From: DATBQN01 sp963755825
GTDB taxonomy: Bacteria; Acidobacteriota; Thermoanaerobaculia; Multivoradales; UBA5704
Length of the DNA: 64,000 nt
Reading direction: 5' to 3'
Assembly (NCBI GenBank): GCA_963755825.1
Contig: CAVWLA010000002.1
Coordinates: forward strand, 1-64,000
The notes below the pieces were generated by a model. That model was not told the origin of the DNA and did not search any database. It was given only the letters and a program-made list of their open reading frames with translations. This document shows, one piece after another, positions 50,501-59,699 of the stretch (position 1 is its first letter; every line of letters begins with the position of its first letter). The translations under genes and the position numbers were made by a program.

Positions 50501-51256
50501 GACGATGGCGTTCGCCACCGGCAGGCCGCCGGGCTCCCGCACGCGTAGCGCGACGGCCGCCGCCGCCGGCGCGAGGGTCACCGTCTGCGGCCCGGCGATC
50601 GCCACCACGCGGCCGGCGAAGCCCGCCGCCGTCACTATCCAACGGAGAGGCGAGCGCTGGAGACCGGAGGGCTGGCCAGGCGGTTGACCCGGTCGAGCGG
50701 GGAGGGGGAGCGAGACGCGCCCGTCGGCGCCGGTCGTCGCCGGCCGCCAGCCCGGCCGCCAGGTGGGAGCGTCGAGGTCGACCGCTTCGTCGACCGCCTG
50801 CAGCACGGCGCCGGCGATCGGCTTCCCCGCCGGATCGACGACGCGGATGGCAGCGGCCACCGCCGGGCCGGCGACCGCCGGCGGCAGGACGGTCGCCTCG
50901 ACCACCGCCAGCGCCGCGAGCTCCATCGGCTGGCGGCCGGGGGCGCTCGCCAGGAGGCTCCACAGCCCCGCTCCCGGAGCCTTGAGCGAGTAGCTGCCGT
51001 CGCGGTCGACGATGGCGGTGGCGAGCGGCGCCACGGGCTCCCCCGTCGCCGCCCGTCGCGCACCGGCGTAGGAGTCGTCGATCGGCAGCAGCTCGACGCG
51101 GGCGCCGGCGAGCGGCGCTCCGTCGTCGGTCCGCGCGCTGCCGGCGAGCTCGATGGCGGCGCCCGCCGCGCCGGCCGAAGGGGCGGCGACGGCGGCCGAG
51201 AGGGCGACGCCGAGGAGGGCCGCAAGCAGCACGGAGCGGCCGCGCGCCCTCGTCAT
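47585..51256 (-). CDS. Giant secreted protein of carboxypeptidase-regulatory (Ig-like) repeats
   Basis: About 1223 residues from ATG 51256, which has GGAG 5 bases upstream. A signal peptide (LLAALLGVALSAAVAAPSAGA) is followed by more than a dozen beta-sandwich modules of about 80 residues. Their shared pattern is G-x-V-x-D-x-x-G-x-P-[LI]-A-G-A-x-V, then DGxFRLEGLPAG and L-x-V-x-A-x-G (for example GRVIDESREAVAGARVRAE, GTVTTDDGRPVAGAGVSAS, GSVVDRGGAPVAGAAVILR). No catalytic or membrane domain is seen. It is probably a surface or periplasmic scaffold or adhesin. The 3' end meets the convergent PEP-mutase-family gene with a 4-base overlap. Confidence 0.9.
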   Translation of the reverse strand: MTRARGRSVLLAALLGVALSAAVAAPSAGAAGAAIELAGSARTDDGAPLAGARVELLPIDDSYAGARRAATGEPVAPLATAIVDRDGSYSLKAPGAGLWSLLASAPGRQPMELAALAVVEATVLPPAVAGPAVAAAIRVVDPAGKPIAGAVLQAVDEAVDLDAPTWRPGWRPATTGADGRVSLPLPARPGQPPGQPSGLQRSPLRWIVTAAGFAGRVVAIAGPQTVTLAPAAAAVALRVREPGGLPVANAIVATAVDDLPLAVTGEDGGARFTPPAGELQVLAADGRVWSGKLPPAPAGQPAVVTLPLAAVAAGRVVDAEDRRPLAGAIVASNADLGRWVLADGRGAYALPNPGGPKAGLIAWAAAHFRGDAARATAGAAPGSHGPTLVLPPGAIAAGWVVDPGRLPIAGAEVRPSSGIAGGFGYERGGRSGASRAAFAGRDGSFSTLLPLRGAWTLTATAAGFASRSVALPALAPRARRPPLTIVLDAGRAAIARVEGPDGAPVAGATVELIMPPDTSRLLAATVGSPRGGTGVLTAKADAKGVCRFQHLPAGRAAAVATKAGFAPAVSRGLAIAASGPATDLGTLRLTPGAALEGRVTDGRRPLAGASVTATISSRTSHGSYGVGLDPVTTGVDGRFRIADLQPGGNVDLRVACTGFKERAIPRVVPAERPLVVVLEKSARIAGRVIDESREAVAGARVRAEPEDHDPAFLERFGNVRTTKEDGSFEIETAPDGHVRLEVTAGGFESSQASGLVVPAGGTLDGVEVVMKRGAAISGTVTTDDGRPVAGAGVSASAIRELSSGASGMSFSSGAGALSDGDGAFRLEGVAAGRQLVTADHPDLGRTSQEVEVGAGEAHVGLRFASSVEVQGSVVDRGGAPVAGAAVILRPAGGGRRPELTASDDQGGFRFEHVVAGAYALSAARAMGSPASGRSLDLQVEGAPLTGLQLVLAGGATLSGTVLGSRPEDQATLAVEAQGPSGIASGELGADGSYQITSLAAGRWEVTASASGTGRRGQGEVTIADDAADAHLDIELGAGLTLRGTVLLNGQPFPGAQVNVQATGSGIGAKGAGAAARDVTDSAGAFRLEGLPAGPASLFVLDFPSRLTARRTLDLEDDQTIEVDLAAGGIAGSVVDASTGLPLADVTVGATAVGAATPGGPSARTSDALGHFGFDTLVAGSYAVTFRKPGYLTLTATVTVEAPGTAALDLALAPGVDPPAAAKP

Positions 51257-51277
51257 GAATACTCCATGGTGAGCTGA

Positions 51278-51283
51278 ATTATA
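51278..51283 (-). promoter_or_regulatory. -10 box of the giant repeat-protein gene
   Basis: Perfect TATAAT, read leftward, 21 bases before the start ATG at 51256. No good -35 box was found. Confidence 0.45.
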
Positions 51284-51326
51284 CAACGCGCCCACTTCCG
51301 CCCAGGGGCGGCGTACGGCGGGAGAT

Positions 51327-53156
51327 CTAGGGCGTCGCCGGCGCGGCCGCCGCGGGGCCGATCCCGGCGGCCAGCAGGCGCTCGCGGTAGCGGGCGATGG
51401 GCACCGGCCCCAGGGCCATCATGCGGTCCATGAAGGGACGCAGCGCGAAGGTGACCCCGCGCGCGCTCTTGACGTCCTCGTAGAGCTTGCTGACCTCGCG
51501 ATCGCCGAGGTAGTAGGTGGTGAGCTGCGGCGCGCTGGTGATCGAGCGGGTCCACAGATTCGCCGCGAACTGCTCGTCCTGGAGCGCCTCGGTGCGGGCG
51601 TAGGCGAGCACCTCGTCGCGCGTCATGCCGCGGGTGTGGATGCGGATGTCGACCACCGTGCGGGCGACGTTCTCGAGCTGCTTCTTGAGGTGCGCCAGGC
51701 GGTCGAGCGGGCCGCCCCAGCCGAGGTCGCCGAGCAGCCGCTCGCAGAAGGTGCCCCAACCCTCGACGTAGGTGTCGTCGGCGAAGAGCGCCCGCACCTT
51801 GTGCGGCTGGTGGGCGGCGACCTTCAGCTGCAGGTAGTGGCCGGGGAAGATCTCGTGCGGCGTGATCATGACGTTGAAATGGTGATTGAAGTCGCGGAAG
51901 AAGGCGTCGCGCTCGGCGGCGGTGGCGCCGTCGGCGGGCGTCGGCAGCAGCCAGAGCGTCTTGGCGTCCGGCTCGTAGGGGCCGGCGGCGTACACCCCGC
52001 CGACGCTCTGGCCGAGGAGGAAGCCGGGCGACGGGCCGACCTCGAGGGTGAGCGGATCGGGGAGGGTGACGATGTCGCGGGCGCGCAGGAACGCCTCGAG
52101 GTCGGCGACCTGCTGGCGGTAGTCGGCGACGAGCTCCGGGGTCGTCCGCGCGCGGTCGGCGGCGACGCGGGCGAAGAGCCGGACGAGGAGCGCGCGGTCG
52201 TCGGCCGGCGGCGCCTCGCCGGGGAGCACCTCCGCCCACACCGTGCGTCCATAGCGCGCCGCCGCGCTGCGCTTGGCGGCGAGGTCGGCCTCGGCGCGGG
52301 CGAGGACGGCGGCGACCGGCTCCTCGATGCCGGTGCCGAGGCGGAAGGCGGTGGCGTACTGGCTGCCGAGCCGCGGCGAGCCGCCGGCGCGCCCGGCGAG
52401 GGCGTCGAGGAAGCCGGCGAGGTCGTCGAGCGCCGCCGCCGCCGGGACCGCCGCGGTGCGCGCGTGGACCGCCGCGGCGTTCTCTCCCTTCGCCCAGACC
52501 AGGAAGCCGCCGCGGAAGAAGGCGGCGCTCGCCTTCGCCTGCGCGGCGCCGAGGCGGGCGAGCTCGGGCGCCACGTCGCGCCGGTCGGCGGCGCCGAGCG
52601 CCCGCTTCGCCTCGCCGGCGAGGCGCGGGATCTCCGCGGTGCGCAGAGCCGCCGCGGCGAGGCGCTCGGGGAGCGGCCGGTCCTCGCGCAGCATGAGGAA
52701 GAGGAGAGCGTTGCCCAGCCGGTCGGTCCAGAACAGCGGGTCGCGCTCGGGCCGCCGGCGGACCGCGTAGTCGAAGATCTCGCGCTCCGCCCGCCGCGTC
52801 ACCAGGTCGAGGTCGAGGCGGTCGTCCGCCGCCAGGCCGGCCGCCGCGGCGAGCTCGCCGGAGCGGACGACGGCGCGGTTGTAGGCCAGCCAGTCGCTCC
52901 GCACCGCCGGCGTCAGGCTCTCGAGCTCGGCGTCGTGGTCGTGGCGCCCCGCCGCGCTCGCCTCCGCCGGATAGGTCGCGAAGTAGCGCTCGAGATAGCC
53001 GTCGATCAACGCCGCGACGTTGGCCGGAACCGCCGCGGTCGGCGCGGTGTTGGCTTGAACGGTGGTGGCCGGCGCGGCGGTGGTGGCCGGAGCGGCCGGC
53101 GGCGTGAGGAGCAGGAAGGAGCCGAGAGCGAGGGCAGCGACGAGCCGAGCGAGCAT
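51327..53156 (-). CDS. Secreted DUF885 family protein (putative metallopeptidase-like)
   Basis: About 609 residues from ATG 53156 (MLARLVAALALGSFLLL), with a signal peptide and an Ala/Thr/Pro linker. DUF885 features are ATYPAEASAAGRHDHDAEL, VGPSPGFLLGQSVGGVY, HEIFPGHYLQL (an HExxxxH metal-site-like motif), DDTYVEGWGTFCERLL and a C-terminal YLGDREVSKLYEDV. The family is common and secreted; a peptidase activity is assumed from the motif but is not proven. CATAAT stands 10 bases before the ATG. Confidence 0.9.
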   Translation of the reverse strand: MLARLVAALALGSFLLLTPPAAPATTAAPATTVQANTAPTAAVPANVAALIDGYLERYFATYPAEASAAGRHDHDAELESLTPAVRSDWLAYNRAVVRSGELAAAAGLAADDRLDLDLVTRRAEREIFDYAVRRRPERDPLFWTDRLGNALLFLMLREDRPLPERLAAAALRTAEIPRLAGEAKRALGAADRRDVAPELARLGAAQAKASAAFFRGGFLVWAKGENAAAVHARTAAVPAAAALDDLAGFLDALAGRAGGSPRLGSQYATAFRLGTGIEEPVAAVLARAEADLAAKRSAAARYGRTVWAEVLPGEAPPADDRALLVRLFARVAADRARTTPELVADYRQQVADLEAFLRARDIVTLPDPLTLEVGPSPGFLLGQSVGGVYAAGPYEPDAKTLWLLPTPADGATAAERDAFFRDFNHHFNVMITPHEIFPGHYLQLKVAAHQPHKVRALFADDTYVEGWGTFCERLLGDLGWGGPLDRLAHLKKQLENVARTVVDIRIHTRGMTRDEVLAYARTEALQDEQFAANLWTRSITSAPQLTTYYLGDREVSKLYEDVKSARGVTFALRPFMDRMMALGPVPIARYRERLLAAGIGPAAAAPATP

Positions 53157-53252
53157 CGATGGAGCGATTATGCCCGATGCCGGCGGCGGGGGGACCGGGA
53201 GGTGGGCCGAGCCGGAGCGGCGGGCGGGCGGCGGGGTAGGATCGGCCCGCCC

Positions 53253-53678
53253 ATGCTCACGATCTCCGATCTCCCCGCCCTCAACGCGGCGCTCAACTCG
53301 CTCTCGGCGGTGCTGCTGGTGACCGGCTACGTCCTCATCCGCCAGCGCCGGTGGCAGGCGCACCGGCGGGTGATGATCGCGGCGCTCGTCTCCTCGACGC
53401 TCTTCCTGGTCTCGTATCTCGTCTACCACGCCCACGTCGGCTCCAAGCACTTCCCCGGCACCGGCGCGGCGCGGACGATCTACTTCGCCATCCTCATCAC
53501 CCACACCACGCTCGCGGCGACGGTCCCCTTCTTCGCCGGCTTCCTGGTGTGGAACGCGGCGAAGCGCCGCTTCGAGCGCCACAAGCGGATCGCCCGCTGG
53601 GGCCTGCCGATCTGGCTCTACGTCTCGGTGACCGGCGTCGTCGTCTACTGGATGCTGTACCAGACGACCTGGCGCTGA
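53253..53678 (+). CDS. DUF420 membrane protein
   Basis: 141 residues with four hydrophobic helices (LNSLSAVLLVTGYVLI, VMIAALVSSTLFLVSYLVY, IYFAILITHTTLAATVPFFAGFLV, WGLPIWLYVSVTGVVVYWML). The histidines in YHAHVGSKHF and ITHTTLA are the conserved ones of DUF420, found near haem-copper oxidase genes in many bacteria, though none is nearby here. TAGGAT ends 10 bases before the ATG. Confidence 0.9.
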   Translation: MLTISDLPALNAALNSLSAVLLVTGYVLIRQRRWQAHRRVMIAALVSSTLFLVSYLVYHAHVGSKHFPGTGAARTIYFAILITHTTLAATVPFFAGFLVWNAAKRRFERHKRIARWGLPIWLYVSVTGVVVYWMLYQTTWR

Positions 53679-53681
53679 CCT

Positions 53682-54464
53682 CTACCGCTGTTTGAACCCG
53701 GTGAGCGTGCGGTCGTCGCGCGACGCCGGCGCGACGCGGTCCTTGAGGAAGCATTCGCGGGTGTCGAAGCGGTAGGTGTAGGCGCGGCAGCGGCGGTCCT
53801 CGCCGCAGGTGCGCTTGCAGTCGCGGAAGTCGGGCGAGGCGAAGCCCCGGTAGTCGCCGCCGCGGCGATCGTAGCCGCGCTCCTCGGTGAGCCGGCCGAA
53901 ACCGCCGCCGCCGCCGATCCCGCCGGGCTTGACGCCGGTCACCACGTTGTCGTCGCGGCGCTCCGGCATCACCGCGCTCTTCAGGAAGCACTCGCGGCTG
54001 TTGCGGCGGAAGGTGTAGGCGCGGCACTGCGGCTGCTCGACGCACTGGCGCTGGCACTCGCGGAGGTCGCGCGCCACGAACGACGTGTAGTCGCCGCCGC
54101 GGCGGTCGAGGCCCCACTGCTCGGTGAGCCGCCCGCTCCAGCCCCAGCCGCCGCCGGTCCACCCCTGGCTCCCCGACTTGAAGCCCGACACCGCGTTGCG
54201 GTCGGCGCTCCACGGCGGCACGGCGCTCTTCAGGTAGCACTGCCGGTTGTCGAGCCGATAGGTATAGGCGGCGCAGCGGCCGTCGCGCGCGCAGATGGCG
54301 CGGCAGGCGTCGGCGCCGTTGGCGGGAAACTGGTTGTAGTCGGCGCCGCGCAGGTCGGCGCCCCACTGCTGGGTGAGCGGCTGGGCGCCCGCCGCGGCGG
54401 CGGCGAAGGCGAGAAGAGCAAAGAAAACGACCAGCGGGCCGTCGACGAGAATCCGAGTCTTCAT
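53682..54464 (-). CDS. Secreted protein with three PAN/apple domains
   Basis: 260 residues. A signal peptide (ending near AGAQ) is followed by three homologous modules of about 75 residues, at about 30-98, 108-180 and 190-258. Each has the pattern GxDYxxF, CRxxCxxxxxCxAYTYR, RECFLKxxVxP, typical of PAN/apple domains with paired disulfides. They are joined by Gly-rich linkers. Such domains bind proteins or carbohydrates. The whole mature protein is made of these modules. Confidence 0.92.
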   Translation of the reverse strand: MKTRILVDGPLVVFFALLAFAAAAAGAQPLTQQWGADLRGADYNQFPANGADACRAICARDGRCAAYTYRLDNRQCYLKSAVPPWSADRNAVSGFKSGSQGWTGGGWGWSGRLTEQWGLDRRGGDYTSFVARDLRECQRQCVEQPQCRAYTFRRNSRECFLKSAVMPERRDDNVVTGVKPGGIGGGGGFGRLTEERGYDRRGGDYRGFASPDFRDCKRTCGEDRRCRAYTYRFDTRECFLKDRVAPASRDDRTLTGFKQR

Positions 54465-54483
54465 TTCAGTACCTCGTCCAAAA

Positions 54484-54492
54484 ATTATACCA
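54484..54492 (-). promoter_or_regulatory. Extended -10 promoter of the PAN-domain gene
   Basis: TGGTATAAT read on the minus strand, the full extended -10 consensus, in a locally AT-rich segment about 20 bases before the ATG. A weak TGGACA stands 14 bases upstream of the hexamer. Confidence 0.6.
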
Positions 54493-54608
54493 AAAGAAAA
54501 GCTTGTCCAGAGCAGGCTCGGCCCCTCCCAGACCGGCGGCTCCTGGCCACCTGCCTATAGGCCGGCTGCGGTAGGATGCGCAGCGCCAAAGGCGAGGAGG
54601 GCGAGCGC

Positions 54609-55361
54609 ATGGGAATCATCGACGATACACGGCGGCTGGACGGTTGGTTCAGCCCGCACCTGGGGCAGGGTATGCCGATCGTCTCCTACGGTCACTGGGG
54701 GCATCCGCTGCTGCTCTTCCCCACCGCGGCGGCCGACTACCTGGAGAACGAGCGCTTCGGCCTCGTCGGCTCCGTCGCCGCCGCGCTCGACGCGGGGAAG
54801 GTGCGGATCTTCTCCATCAACAGCATCAACAACCAGGCGTGGATGGACAGCGGGCTGCCGATCGCCGAGAAGGCGCGGCGGCAGAACCTCTACTCGCTCT
54901 ACATCGAGCAGGAGGTCGTCCCCTACATCCGCAACGTCTGCCAGACGGCCGATCTGCGCATCGCGACCGCCGGCGCCAGCTTCGGCGCCTTCCACGCCGC
55001 CAACACCCTCTTCCGCCGCCCCGACCTCTTCGACGCGGTGATCGGCATGAGCGGCTTCTACGACCTCGGGCCCGACTACCTCTTCGGCTACAGCGACGAC
55101 TACTGCTACTTCAACAACCCCTCGTGGTACGTGCCGAACCTCGGTGGCGGCGAGCTCTGGCAGCTGCAGCACGCGACCAAGATCCACCTGCTCACGGGGC
55201 AGGGAGAGTACGAGGCGCCGGAGGCGACGCGCGGCTTCGCCCGCATCCTCGACGGCAAGGGGATCCCCCACCGCCTCGACGTCTGGGGCCACGACGTCCG
55301 CCACGACTGGCCCTGGTGGCTGAAGATGCTCCCCTACTCGGTCGATCAGATGGGCTGGTAG
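54609..55361 (+). CDS. Esterase, alpha/beta fold (esterase D/tributyrin-type)
   Basis: 250 residues. The ATG at 54609 follows GAGGAGG. It has a LLLFPTAAADYLE segment, FSINSINNQAW, a nucleophile elbow TAGASFGAFHA (Ser), DAVIGMSGFYDL, a LLTGQGEYEAP acid region and the His in WGHDVRHDWPWW. This is the pattern of the small esterase family grouped with esterase D. No signal peptide is present, so it is cytoplasmic. A -10-like TAGGAT lies at about 54572-54577. Confidence 0.88.
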   Translation: MGIIDDTRRLDGWFSPHLGQGMPIVSYGHWGHPLLLFPTAAADYLENERFGLVGSVAAALDAGKVRIFSINSINNQAWMDSGLPIAEKARRQNLYSLYIEQEVVPYIRNVCQTADLRIATAGASFGAFHAANTLFRRPDLFDAVIGMSGFYDLGPDYLFGYSDDYCYFNNPSWYVPNLGGGELWQLQHATKIHLLTGQGEYEAPEATRGFARILDGKGIPHRLDVWGHDVRHDWPWWLKMLPYSVDQMGW

Positions 55362-55436
55362 CGGCCGCCGCGCCAGCCAGCACACCGCTTGCATCCGACC
55401 TCCGGGCGGCCGCGGACTCGCCGCCGGCCGCCCCTG

Positions 55437-56816
55437 ATGACCGCTCCCGCCACCGCGCCCCCCGCACCTCGGCCCGCCGCCCCCGCCGCCGAGGGCCGGG
55501 GCGGCGGCGCCTTCCTGGTGCGGGCGCTCCGCCACCGCAACTACCGGCTCTTTTTCAGCGGCCAGAGCGTCTCGCTGGTCGGCACCTGGATGACGCGGAT
55601 CGCGACGTCCTGGCTGGTCTACCGGCTGACCGGCTCGGCCTGGATGCTCGGCCTGGTGGGCTTCGCCGGGCAGATCCCGTCGTTCCTCCTCGCCCCGTTG
55701 GCGGGCGTCCTCGTCGACCGCTGGGACCGCCACCGCCTGCTCGTCGTCACCCAGGTGCTCGCCATGCTGCAGTCGGCGGCGCTCGCGGCGCTGGCGCTCG
55801 CCGGCGTCATCCGCATCTGGCACATCCTCGCCCTGTCGCTCTTCCAGGGGCTGATCAACGCCTTCGACATGCCGGGGCGCCAAGCCTTCGTCGTCGAGAT
55901 GGTCGACTCGCGCGCCGACCTCGCCAACGCCATCGCCCTCAACTCCTCGATGGTCAATGCCGCGCGGCTGATCGGACCGGCGATCGGCGGCGCGCTGATC
56001 GCGGCGGTCGGCGAGGGCTGGTGCTTCGCGCTCGACGCGCTCTCCTACCTGGCGGTGATCGGCTCGCTCCTCGCCATGCGCCTGCCGCACCGAGCGGCCG
56101 GTCAGCAGGGGACGGCCGCGAAACCGCCGGTCCTCGCCGAGCTCAGGGCCGGCTTCGCCTACGCCGCGGGCTCCGGCCCCATCCGCAGCATCCTGCTGCT
56201 CTTGGCCATCGTCTCGCTGGTCGGCATGCCGTACACGGTGCTGATGCCGATCTTCGCCTCGCAGATCCTCCACGGCGGGCCGCACACGCTGGGCTTCCTC
56301 ATGGGGGCGACCGGCGTCGGCGCCCTCGGCGGCGCCGTCTACCTCGCCTCGCGGCGCTCCGTCCTCGGCCTCGGCCGCCTGATCCCCTGGATGTCCGCCC
56401 TCTTCGGCGCCGGTCTGATCGGCTTCGCGCTGTCGCGGAGCCTGTGGCTCTCGCTCGCCCTGCTGCTCGTCACCGGCGCCGGCTTCATGGCGCAGATGGC
56501 GGCCTCGAACACGCTCCTGCAGACCCTCGTCGACGACGACAAGCGCGGCCGGGTGATGAGCTTCTACACCATGGCGTTCATGGGCACGGCGCCCTTCGGC
56601 AGCCTCTTCGCCGGCGGCATCGCACACCACCTGGGCGCCCCCGCGGCGCTCCTCGCCGGCGGCGCCGGCTGCCTCCTCGGCGCCGCCTGGTTCGCGCGCA
56701 AGCTCCCGGCGCTCCGCGCCGAGGTGCGGCCGATCTACATGCAGAAGGGGATCCTCCCCGAGCTCACGGCCGGCATCGAGCAGGCCGCCCAGCTCTCGGT
56801 GCCGCCGGAGCGCTAA
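55437..56816 (+). CDS. MFS transporter (EntS/MFS_3-like exporter)
   Basis: About 459 residues from the ATG at 55437; an in-frame TTG at 55389 is less likely. Twelve hydrophobic segments are present. The first is FLVRALRHRNYRLFFSGQSVSLVGTWMTRIATSWLVY, and the MFS loop motif is LAGVLVDRWDRHRLL. FDMPGRQAFVVEMV and LIGPAIGGALI are typical of the enterobactin-exporter-like group. The substrate is unknown. Confidence 0.92.
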   Translation: MTAPATAPPAPRPAAPAAEGRGGGAFLVRALRHRNYRLFFSGQSVSLVGTWMTRIATSWLVYRLTGSAWMLGLVGFAGQIPSFLLAPLAGVLVDRWDRHRLLVVTQVLAMLQSAALAALALAGVIRIWHILALSLFQGLINAFDMPGRQAFVVEMVDSRADLANAIALNSSMVNAARLIGPAIGGALIAAVGEGWCFALDALSYLAVIGSLLAMRLPHRAAGQQGTAAKPPVLAELRAGFAYAAGSGPIRSILLLLAIVSLVGMPYTVLMPIFASQILHGGPHTLGFLMGATGVGALGGAVYLASRRSVLGLGRLIPWMSALFGAGLIGFALSRSLWLSLALLLVTGAGFMAQMAASNTLLQTLVDDDKRGRVMSFYTMAFMGTAPFGSLFAGGIAHHLGAPAALLAGGAGCLLGAAWFARKLPALRAEVRPIYMQKGILPELTAGIEQAAQLSVPPER

Positions 56817-56837
56817 GCCGAGCTCTCCTACCGCCTG

Positions 56838-58418
<1,581 letters not shown>

Positions 58419-58525
58419 GCGCGTCTCCCTCGCCCGGCGTGCGGCACCGCACCGCCCGCTCCCATCGTCATCGTCAAGGATAACCCGCCGGTCGGCCGCC
58501 GATGGGAGGCCGGCGCCGGCGAGGG

Positions 58526-59668
58526 TCAGCGATCGAAGGGCAGCAGCGGCGGGGCGGCGGGCCCGATCTCAGGGACACGCGGGGTGTCGGGGCCGGGGGG
58601 GACGGGCGCCGGCGGCTCGGCCGCGATGATCGGAGGAGGAGGCAGAGGGGGAGGAGGCAGCGGCTCGGCTGCCGGGACGACGACGCCGGGCTCGCGATCG
58701 GTCTCCATCTCCGCCGTCGCGGGCAGGTACATGAAGCGGCCGAGACCGCGGTGGTAGACCATCCCCGGCGTCGCCTCGCGGGCGGCGCGGAGCTGGTTGA
58801 TCTTCGAGTCGAGGTCGTCGACGAAGTGGAGGGCGACCGCCTCCGGCGTCATCGGCTCGACCGGCGAGCTGAACTCTTTCTTCCCCTGATGGGACAGAAC
58901 GAGATGTTCGAGCTGCAGCTGCAGGTCCTCCGGGAAGCCGGGGATGGCGGCACAGCGCTCGCGCAGGAGGTCGCGGCCGATCACCACGTGGCCGATCAGC
59001 CGCCCCTCGAGGGTGTAGTCGTTGGCGGGCATCGCCCCCAGCTCGCGGAGCTTGCCCAGGTCGTGGAAGAGGACGCCGACGAGGAGGAGGTCGCGATCGA
59101 GATCGCCGTAGTGCCGCGCCACCGCCAGCACCAGCTCGCCCATCGAGACGACGTGCTCGAGGAGCCCGCCGCGGTAGGCGTGGTGCATCGACTTGGCGGC
59201 CGGATGCTCGCGGAGCGCCGCGCCATGGAGCGCCAGCGTCTCCGCCGCCAGCCGGCGCATCACCGGCCGCCGCACCTCGCTCGCCAGCAGCCGCTCGAGC
59301 CGCGCCCAGAGGTCGCCGATGTCCTCGCGCGTCGAGGGCACCAGCAGCGCCTCGTCGAAGCCGAAGCGGCGGTCCTCCTCGTTGACCGTCCGGCACTCGT
59401 CGATCGAGGCCTGCAGCTGATCTTTATAGCTCTTGACCGAGCCCTTGAAGGCGACGAAGTCGTGGGCCTCGAACTGGCTGGCGAGGGCGGGGCTGTCGGC
59501 CCACACCTTGCCGACCATCGAGCCCGAGGCGTCGGCGAGCTCGAGGTCGAGAAAACCGCGGCCGTTCCTGTCCTGGCGGAGCTCCTTCTTGGTGAGCAGA
59601 GCGAAGCCCTGGACGGTATCTCCCGCCTCCCAGGTGCGGATCGGAGCGTTGCGGCGAATCTTCCCCAT
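58526..59668 (-). CDS. 3'-5' exoribonuclease YhaM-like (OB fold plus HD domain)
   Basis: About 380 residues from ATG 59668. An N-terminal OB-type domain (GDTVQGFALLTKKELRQDRNGRGFLDLELAD, GKVWADSP) precedes an HD phosphohydrolase domain: MHHAYRGGLLEHVVSM, LLLVGVLFHDLGKLREL, EGRLIGHVVIG, LEHLVLSHQG and VALHFVDDLDSKINQ. This is the YhaM/CbfI arrangement. A Pro-rich tail of about 60 residues is unusual. Its start region and that of the rightward VWA gene share overlapping -10-like boxes (59682-59692). Confidence 0.9.
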   Translation of the reverse strand: MGKIRRNAPIRTWEAGDTVQGFALLTKKELRQDRNGRGFLDLELADASGSMVGKVWADSPALASQFEAHDFVAFKGSVKSYKDQLQASIDECRTVNEEDRRFGFDEALLVPSTREDIGDLWARLERLLASEVRRPVMRRLAAETLALHGAALREHPAAKSMHHAYRGGLLEHVVSMGELVLAVARHYGDLDRDLLLVGVLFHDLGKLRELGAMPANDYTLEGRLIGHVVIGRDLLRERCAAIPGFPEDLQLQLEHLVLSHQGKKEFSSPVEPMTPEAVALHFVDDLDSKINQLRAAREATPGMVYHRGLGRFMYLPATAEMETDREPGVVVPAAEPLPPPPLPPPPIIAAEPPAPVPPGPDTPRVPEIGPAAPPLLPFDR

Positions 59669-59699
59669 GCGGCCGGAATCCCATAGTAGTCTCACGCCC

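Noticed and set aside
51636..53678. Long rightward frame opposite the DUF885 gene
   Set aside because: Antisense shadow; it merely joins into the true DUF420 gene, whose own start is at 53253.
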